NCBI GenBank assembly: GCA_032718475.1
Contig: JAUCBJ010007289.1
Span: 1 to 64,000 of the forward strand
Length of the DNA stretch: 64,000 nucleotides
Origin: Nemertoderma westbladi
Taxonomy: Eukaryota; Xenacoelomorpha; Nemertodermatida; Nemertodermatidae
Reading direction: 5' to 3'
Within the stretch, counting starts at the first letter, position 1, and each line of letters opens with the position of its first letter. The position numbers and the translations under genes are program-made. This document shows positions 56,970-64,000 of this stretch, one piece after another. The notes below the pieces were generated by a model. That model worked only from the letters and a program-made list of their open reading frames with translations. It had not been told where the DNA came from and ran no database searches.

Positions 56970-57055
56970 CGGGGGGGGGGGGGGGGGGTGAGTGTCCGGG
57001 GAGGAAGTGTCCTACTTGAGCGGGGGGGGGGAGTGTCCGGGGCGGAAGTGTCCGA
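56970..57055 (+). repeat. G19 run and duplicated GTGTCCGGGG block
   Basis: G run at 56970-56988, followed by two copies of GAGTGTCCGGGG(A/C)GGAAGTGTCC separated by a second short G run. Confidence 0.8.
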
Positions 57056-57227
57056 ACACCGTACTCGGCCAATCATTTTGTAAGCTAAACACAATAACCA
57101 TGCTGGCTTATTAGTCTGGCTCATTACAATGCTGCCTTTGAGTAGAGGTGAGGTGTGGTTGGACTGGTTCCCCTTCCAAGCTAGGCTAGGCTTGCCAAGG
57201 AAGGAGGAAGCTATTGCAGGAGATGGG

Positions 57228-57655
57228 CAATTTTAATAAGTTAATTACGTTTAAATCAATTAAAAACACTTTTCTAAAAGCAAATCTCTTCAACTAATTA
57301 AAAACTATAATGGAATGGGCTATGGGGAATACAACTGTATAATTGTTAAGTATAATTATTTAAATCTTATACTAGAAAATAATTAATATCCTTTAAGAGG
57401 CAGGTTGAAAATGCAGTTTTTACACTAATCAACTTAATTAACTAATTAACTGCTATTATCTTAGCTTCTCGAAGGCCACACGGAAATTCAACTTGGAAAT
57501 TTTCTAAACTTTTGCCAGACTACATGTGCCCACACCCAGTTTGGATAGATTTCATTAAGATTTGGCTGAGTTATTAACGTTTAAAATTGGACACAACAGA
57601 TCAACAGAACAACAGAACGACAGAAAAACAGAACGACAGAAAAACAGAACGACAC
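57228..57655 (+). repeat. Repeat family R3, copy 2
   Basis: It shows the same landmarks as 56340-56745. Its ACAGAACGACAG tail (57598-57655) runs directly into repeat R2. Confidence 0.8.
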
Positions 57656-58690
57656 GTTCGTGGGGACACTGCGCAAAGCACGAGGCCCAGTTATGAGATA
57701 CAAATTAAAATTGAGCGACTGTATCACAAAATCAGTATTTGAGAAATTTAACCACACTGCCAATCAATCCAAGAAAGGGGGACAATACGTGTTCAGCCCT
57801 TTTAATTTGCACCTGCCCCCCCCCCCTCCCCTTTCCACCCTCAAATACATAACCGCGACATCTACCACCCACGGAAGTGTAGCACGAACTTAGTTCCAAT
57901 GGCACGTTGAATTTGCGAAGAGGCGGTTTATAGGAGTATAGTCAACACAGTACTCGTCTTTATTATAAGCCTCGTTGTGCTCATCCTGTATTGTATTTAA
58001 ATATATTTCCTAAACGCAGACTGACAATCTGTATTATTTAACTATCGATGCGTGCAATATGCGAAACGAGGTATGGGTTATAGAAATATAATCAACGCAG
58101 TACTCGTCTTCATTATTATAAGCGTAGTTGCGCTCGTCCTGTTTTGAATTTAAATATATTTCCTAAACGCAGACTGACGATCTTTATAACTATCGATACG
58201 TTCAATATGCGAAGCCAGATGGTTTAAAGGAATATAATAAACGCAGTACTCGTCTTCATTATAAGCATCGTTGTGCTCGTCCTGTTTTGTATTTAAATAT
58301 ATTTCTTAACCACAGACTGACGATCTTTATAATAATAATAACTAGGGATGCGTTCAATATGTGAAGCCAGGTGGTTTATATAATAATATAGTCAACGCAG
58401 TACTCGTCTTCATTATAAGCCTCGTTGTGCTCGTCCTGTATTGTATTTAAATATATTCCTAAACGCAGACTGACAATCTGTATTATTTAACTATCGATGC
58501 GTGCAATATGCGAAACGAGGTATGGGTTATAGAAATATAATCAACGCAGTACTCGTCTTCATTATTATAAGCGTAGTTGCGCTCGTCCTGTTTTGAATTT
58601 AAATATATTTCCTAAACGCAGACTGACGATCTTTATAACTATCGATGCATTCAATATGCGAAGCCAGGTATGATTTATAGGAATATAATG
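57653..58690 (+). repeat. Composite repeat R2 copy 3 plus five ~150-bp units in higher order
   Basis: After R2, units start near 57946, 58095, 58241, 58395 and 58543 (spacing 146-154 bp). Units 4 and 5 match units 1 and 2 more closely than their neighbours, giving a higher-order period of about 448 bp. Confidence 0.8.
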
Positions 58691-59073
58691 CAATCGATGC
58701 AGTAATGATATTCAAATAATTAATTTAATACCAGTACCCTCTGTTAATGCCTCAGTGTAAAAATATTTGATGACACAAAAAGTAGGCGATCTAAATTTAC
58801 CCTGTTAACCTGTACTATACAGTACAGCCAATATAATTCCGGCATATACATTGTGGTTTAACTTTTAGTTAATGAGACTCAAGCAAATCCAATTGTCAAC
58901 AACTGGAACTTATGTACTGTAACAAAAACACACACATGTAATCACTCTGATTTTAGTTGAAGGATCAGATCTTTCTTTTAGATACTGTATATTCAAACTT
59001 TAGGATTTTTATATTATTAACATTGATTTTGTCTTTGTCTTAATATTACAAATATCCTGTCACACTCACCATA

Positions 59074-59779
59074 GTACAAATGTGATGGAAATCCCAAATA
59101 AACTGGGATCAGTTGTAATACAAGATGGTAGTGCAAAAATGGTTGTTCTAAACGACAGTAACAAGATAATTCTTACCGAAGCTTCTAACGTTTCTGGAAA
59201 ACCTAGCAGTGATAGAAAGTTCAGATGAGATTGTACAGTAATAGAAAGTACATCATATAAAATAAAGCGTAAAGCTGGGAACATATTGATCCTCAAACCG
59301 ATAGATGTTCGTTCAACTTCACAATCAGTAGGCCTACGACCACGGGGCAGTGAAATTGACACAAACAAACCAATAGCCGGAGATACAGATACAGATACAG
59401 AATGGGAACATCTGGCTAAGGCAATGATGAATCGTTTGGTCGGCAGTATGGCCGGCACTGATGATGGACCTCATGCCTTACCTGCGGAACAAAGCTCTGG
59501 ATTGGAACTCATCTACGCTATAGGAGGCGATTCATTGAATTGCAGGATGTTATGATGACGTTGACGTCGACGGAACAAGTCAGGAGGCAAGTCAGGAAAT
59601 CGCATCGCGTCCTCAGGGCTCTGTTATCAGCCTTACTGACACTCATTAGATACAGGAGTGCCCTATTTCCTAAAGATCGCGAAGCTATGCTTGTGTGTTA
59701 TGCTAATCTACAAGACATGGCGCCACTCAATAGCTTCGAATACCTAATATTAAATGAGATCTGTCTGTCTATTACCTGA
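59074..59779 (+). pseudogene. Degraded or partial unrecognised coding sequence
   Basis: From an ATG at 59085 the frame reads protein-like text (MEIPNKLGSVVIQDGSAKMV, IILTEASNVSGKPS). It meets a single in-frame TGA at 59226-59228, then stays open in the same frame to about 59553 (LILKPIDVRSTSQ, EWEHLAKAMMNRLVGS). The text then continues in another frame from about 59490 to 59779 (RFIELQDVMM, VLRALLSALLTLIRYRSALF). A pyrimidine-rich tract ending CACCATAG at 59066-59073 could be a splice acceptor. Repeat R1 copy 5 abuts its 3' end. I recognise no family. It may be a decaying retrocopy or exons with a missed intron. Confidence 0.4.
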
Positions 59780-59789
59780 GACGAAAACT

Positions 59790-60055
59790 GGACGCAATGG
59801 GATCTGTCTGTCTATTATCTGAGACGGAAACTGGACGCAAAACCCGCCTTGGCGAATTAATATCCCGCCTCAATGTTAAATTCTCAATTTAGGGAAAGGA
59901 GCAGGTTACAGTGGCACATTATTTTAACCAAAACATTAAACTAAACACATTAGAACAGGTTACAGTTTTATTTTTGAGAGTAATCATCTGTTATTTGCGT
60001 CGAATTTCCCCAGGAGAAGGATGAATTTTTATTGGGTCCAGTTTTCCCCCCTCTG
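59790..60055 (+). repeat. Dispersed repeat family R1, copy 5
   Basis: All R1 landmarks are present (GGCGAATTAATATCCCGCCT, AATTTAGGGAAAGGAGCAGG, TTATTTGCGTCGAATTTCCC). It is preceded by a partial duplication of GATCTGTCTGTCTATTA.CTG (59758 and 59800). Confidence 0.8.
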
Positions 60056-60119
60056 TTAATGGGGTGGTATAAGTAAGAAGAAAAACGAATTGCCTAATAC
60101 TAACTAAGACTAACATCCA

Positions 60120-60260
60120 AATGAAATGAGGGGTGCGGGCACTAATGACTCGTGGGCACTAACGTCTCACTTGCAGACAAGGTCCTCGGGCACTAATGAC
60201 TCGCGGGCACTAAAGTCCTGAAACATTAGTGCCCGCGGGCACTAACGTCCCCCATTCGGT
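60120..60260 (+). repeat. GGGCACTAA(TGACTCG/CGTC) short repeats
   Basis: Five copies of GGGCACTAA or its variants, partly in inverted orientation (CATTAGTGCCCG), within 140 bp. No gene. Confidence 0.6.
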
Positions 60261-60316
60261 TAGTTATATACAACCCCCACCCCCCTCCACTCGCCTTCCC
60301 AGTAAATCATTGTGAG

Positions 60317-60796
60317 CAACTGGCTGCTCTACACATCCTTACCTATCTATCTATGGACCAGCACCAACTGGCTGCTCTACACATCCTTACCTATCTATCT
60401 ATGGACCAGCACCAACTGGCTGCTCTACACATCCTTACCTATCTATCTATGGACCAGCACCAACTGGCTGCTCTACACATCCTTACCTATCTATCTATGG
60501 ACCAGCACCAACTGGCTGCTCTACACATCCTTACCTATCTATCTATGGACCAGCACCAACTGGCTGCTCTACACATCCTTACCTATCTATCTATGGACCA
60601 GCACCAACTGGCTGCTCTACACATCCTTACCTATCTATCTATGGACCAGCACCAACTGGCTGCTCTACACATCCTTACCTATCTATCTATGGACCAGCAC
60701 CAACTGGCTGCTCTACACATCCTTACCTATCTATCTATGGACCAGCACCAACTGGCTGCTCTACACATCCTTACCTATCTATGGACCAGCACCAAC
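60317..60796 (+). repeat. 48-bp minisatellite, 10 copies
   Basis: Near-perfect units of 48 bp starting CAACTGGCTGCTCTACACAT; the last unit lacks four bases of the (CTAT)n part. Because 48 is a multiple of three and the unit has no stop in two frames, two long frames open through it. Neither looks like a real protein. Confidence 0.92.
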
Positions 60797-60834
60797 TTGC
60801 TTGTCGACCAATAAATGAGCAGTATTTAATGCCG

Positions 60835-61175
60835 TTTTAATTACTTTAGATCAATTAAAGACACATTTATTAAAGATAATCACTTGAAATAATTAAAAAC
60901 TATAATGGAATGGGGTTTGGGGATTACAGCTGTATAATTTTTAAGTATAATTATTTAAATCTTATACTAGAAAATTATTAATTTCCGTTAAAAGACAGAT
61001 TTGAAAATGCTGATTTTACCGCAATTCATTAAATAACTAATTAAGTGCTTTTTATCTTAGCTTATCGAAGGCCACACGTAAATTCTACTTGTAAAATGTC
61101 TAACTTTTGCCAAAAACCATGTGTTCCAAGTTTGGATAGATTTCATCGAGTTTAAATATTGGACACGACAGACAG
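60835..61175 (+). repeat. Repeat family R3, copy 3
   Basis: A diverged copy with TTTAGATCAATTAAAGACAC and CAAGTTTGGATAGATTTCAT blocks, truncated before the ACGACAG tail. Confidence 0.75.
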
Positions 61176-61249
61176 GTATGATTAATGGTACCACTTCGCT
61201 AAGGCTCACTTACTTCGTGGCTCGCTAGCTTGAGCTAGTGGTACCTGTA

Positions 61250-61795
61250 TGCTAAGCTCGCTTACTTTCGTGGTTCGCCCCACATTGATCTACATTCGTG
61301 TTTTATATGTTGATCTCACATTGTTAGGACACCTGGCAATGTGTGATAAGGCAAAGGTGTTTTAAATGTAATGTAATATAATATGACAACAACATGATTT
61401 TATATTAATTTGCTGGGTCGCAATTGTACTTTTCGCAATTGACCGGACGCTGTATTATTTATATTAATTATACTTATTTAAATTACTGTAGCTACATTTT
61501 AAAATTTTTATTTAAGAGGATGTTGGAGCAAAGCCAGCCGACCTTGGCGTTGACGTATGACGATGGCCTTGGTTGGAGCAACATTATTCGCATTGTTATT
61601 TTCTGGAATGCTTTTTATATTAATTTTACTAAGGTTGTCTTGTATGTGTAATGAGGCCTCAATCATCACGCGATATTTTTCAGCGCGGTACACCACAGGT
61701 AATTATACATATATATACATCATACAGTACATTCAATTGAGGTGTGATTTCCAGATGATATCCATTATCAATGAATCCTTTCAGGCGCATTTCCT
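61250..61795. other. Spacer, nothing recognised
   Basis: Short frames only. No repeat relation was found within the window. Confidence 0.35.
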
Positions 61796-61800
61796 TTACT

Positions 61801-62240
61801 AAGTCGAATGCGAATCTTAAAGTCGTCAAATGTCAGAACTGCAGGAAGGTTATTTGATTCAATTCCTTCAACCAATTTCCGTAGTGCTGTTTGGGCTGTT
61901 GTTGACATATTTGGTCAAAGTCCATTTTGGATCCTGTGCAGTAGTTTTGCTCTATTTGAGGCCTAATTCTATATAGAATCATTTTGTTTTATTTTTTGGC
62001 AGTTAACACATGGAGACTGATCCCACGGTAGTTTGTTGGTATACCGAAGAATCCTTTCCTTTCATAGGGAGAGGCTTTGGTTGACTTTTAGTCCAAATTG
62101 GTGGTGGCTTTTAACCTTTCAGAATGATCTGTTTAGCACTAGGCCTACTGTTTTCCATAACTCTGCAGCGATTTCAGATAATCCACTCGCTTTATTATTA
62201 GACATGTTTAAGTGTTTCTCTGGAGTTCGGCAGGTGTATC
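61801..62240 (-). pseudogene. LINE-B fragment, copy 2 (RT finger/palm)
   Basis: Minus-strand sequence parallels LINE-B 49205-49860 (the AATCCATTCTTAACC-equivalent region, with GTCCAAATTGGTGGTGGCTT shared exactly). It is broken by stops and ends at GGAGTTCGGCAGGTGTA, where LINE-A sequence begins. Confidence 0.7.
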
Positions 62241-62254
62241 TATCTATAATCGGC

Positions 62255-62720
62255 CAGCTGCATTGCAGCTGCATATTGAGATTCTGGCTTAACAAAAATG
62301 ATTTGCCACCACCATGCAATCCACAATTGACAAGCCCAATTCAGCGTGCGTTAAGAATGCTATGCCGGCTTATCAAGAAAGTTGTACAGCCACAACTCCC
62401 TATCCCCCATGACTTTCGCGAGATTGTCCTCAGCTTATCCTCATCCAGTGTCCTTTAAGAGGCGTCTAAAGAAAGTTATGAGCTGTCCACCCCCACCATG
62501 CTTATTTCCTCCATGGGGCTGTCAAAGTACTAGATTGTGCACGGCGAAAATAGTATCCTGCAAAGCTGAGGCGGCTTTATTCTAGTGTCAAGATTTGGGT
62601 AACTAATGAGACACTTCGAATGTTATATAGTGTCTGGTTGGATGGACCTAGACGCAGCCTTAACTGCCTTCTTAGCCGCTGTAGTCCGTTTGAGTCGGGA
62701 CTCTTTCTGTGCCTTAGTTA
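62255..62720 (-). pseudogene. Internally deleted LINE-A fragment
   Basis: The 3' end of LINE-A (matching 6200-6525) is joined directly to its upstream linker (matching 8055-8130) after TATATAGTGTCTGGTTGGA. The RT core of about 1.5 kb is missing. It lies between two LINE-B pieces. Confidence 0.7.
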
Positions 62721-62879
62721 GATCGGCACTTCTAAATTCCGTGATCCGTCTAGGGGGGCCATTTTTCTGCTTCGAGTGTATACAGGAACTGTTTTTGCAG
62801 CTGCTACTGCCTCTGTGAAGGCAGTATAGCCGTCACAATAATCTGTTGCCTCAGATGAAAGGGCCTCATACCTGTTGTT

Positions 62880-63300
62880 CTGTTCTAATGTGAATCTGAG
62901 TTAGGCCTACTGCTTTCCATAACTCTGCAGGCCCAGGGATTTCATCAAATGCACCCTTTATTGTTATACATGTATTAATCTTTCTCTGGAGATCGGCAGG
63001 GGTAAATCCGCTCTCATTGTCATTATATTTTAATTTTAGGGATGACCTCGATGTTGGGTTGCTGCCCAAGCAAGTTACTGAAGCGATCTCTCCAATTCAC
63101 AACACGTTCTTCAGGTATATCAGTTTTAGCGAGACTTAGCGCAACTTTTCCAACCAGATACCACATTTACAGTTTGCCAGGCTAGGCCTGATTATGTAAT
63201 TGCTTCAATATTCTCTTGTATGTATTTGCCTGGCAATAATGTTAAGTTTGTATGCAACTTTGAGATCTTCATCTTTGACGATGTTTCCACTGTTGGTTGT
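62880..63300 (-). pseudogene. LINE-B fragment, copy 3 (endonuclease-RT linker)
   Basis: It matches LINE-B 49800-50100 (CTTTCCATAACTCTGCAG, GATTTCATCAAATGCACCCT, ATGACCTCGATGTTGGGTTG, ACACGTTCTTCAGG). It overlaps in content with the end of the 61801-62240 piece, so two separate LINE-B copies or a duplication are involved. Confidence 0.65.
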
Positions 63301-64000
63301 TACATTTTTTTAAACACATGAACTGTTAGTGGTACCACACTGGATGGTGCTGGTTGGGTTATAGGATTTTGGGACGGATTCTAGCTGGAGGGTCGACAGA
63401 TTATTTAACTGTAACAAAATGTTGAGTTTCTTGATGCCCTTAGCGCGGTAGCCTGGAGATCGACAATATTCGCAACCATATGAACAATGAATATTTATTA
63501 TATTTATACGCTAACCCTCCCAACTCCACTCCACCCATCCACAACACTGACCATACCATACCACACACCATCCCTCTATATCTCCCCCCCCCCCTCCCCT
63601 CTATAACACACCTCCACCATACCCAACCATAATATACCCCACTACACCCTACGCATTGCTGTTCAACTAATTTTGTAGTGACAAATTAACTGAACCCAAA
63701 TTAATTAATGTAAATGATAATTCAACTAATTATTTCAACTAATTTTGAGGTGTTTAGTTAAATAAAAGTTGAAAATTCAACTAAAATTTAACTAAATACC
63801 AAAATTGCGAATATTTCAGGTAATCATAGCAACCGAGATGTAATTGGCGTTTCGCAACACGTTTTCATTTTCAATTTTCATATGATTAACACTATGTTAA
63901 CTTAACAATAGGTGTTATTACTTGTTATTGTTTAGAGAGCATTCAGTCGAGACTTTCAACGAGATGGTTCAGAACAGCCAAAGGACAAGGGAAAATAGAA
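63301..64000. other. Window end, nothing recognised
   Basis: C-rich low-complexity stretch near 63540-63650, then AT-rich sequence with repeated TTCAACTAATTTT phrases (63660-63790). No gene seen. Confidence 0.4.

Noticed and set aside
60312-60818. Long open frames of 150-170 codons through the 48-bp repeat
   Set aside because: Two frames are open simply because the unit is 48 bp and stop-free. No signal, domain or flanking exon supports a protein.

Overview
This window is eukaryotic, animal nuclear DNA. It is AT-rich and dominated by transposable elements, with long intergenic stretches. I see three recognisable host genes, each as a complete single open frame: ECSIT at 110-1531 (+), CCDC57 at 29175-31943 (+) and RAB24 at 34379-35038 (-). 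The mix of BEL/Pao, Gypsy and non-LTR fragments, tRNA-derived short elements and poly-G/poly-C runs fits a marine invertebrate. Retention of CCDC57 makes me lean towards a deuterostome. That placement is inference; nothing here fixes the species.

Layout. (1) 1-2800: ECSIT and its 3' flank, then a repeat that recurs inverted next to CCDC57. (2) About 2840-28390: a tandem segmental duplication. Unit 1 (about 2840-13103) and unit 2 (about 13104-28390) share the same backbone but carry different insertions. Unit 1 holds a 573-bp inverted-repeat element, a 5'-truncated LINE, a solo BEL-type LTR, a foldback element with ~483-bp arms, and a 966-bp TIR element with an 8-bp target duplication. Unit 2 holds an inverted pair of tRNA-derived sequences and a very young 11.3-kb BEL/Pao-like element (15746-27059). 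Each unit supplies the empty site for several insertions in the other. (3) 28390-35940: CCDC57, RAB24, and simple and tandem repeats. (4) 36000-43000: sparse sequence with broken Gypsy and BEL/Pao integrase regions and a large GT-rich minisatellite. (5) 45100-51000: two degraded LINEs on the minus strand, one split by a solo LTR and the other by a 192-bp insert with a 16-bp target duplication. (6) 51000-64000: repeat-only DNA with several named repeat families, tRNA-like sequences (one inside a perfect 75-bp inverted repeat), a 48-bp minisatellite, a degraded unrecognised coding stretch, and a LINE mosaic.

The most unusual object is the BEL-like element. Its two 1241-bp LTRs differ at about three places by eye, and it has a 5-bp target duplication and an intact empty site in the sister unit. 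Yet it encodes only a Gag-like N-terminus, Gag/zinc-knuckle and protease. The frame jumps directly from protease to the end of RNase H, and no reverse transcriptase core or integrase is visible. It therefore looks like a recently mobilised non-autonomous element that carries its own capsid gene. Its two ORFs are joined by an overlapping stop and start. The host genes are not an operon and share no obvious pathway: mitochondrial/innate signalling, centrosome, and autophagy-related trafficking. Their common feature is that all three lack introns, which suggests retrocopies or a locally intron-poor genome.
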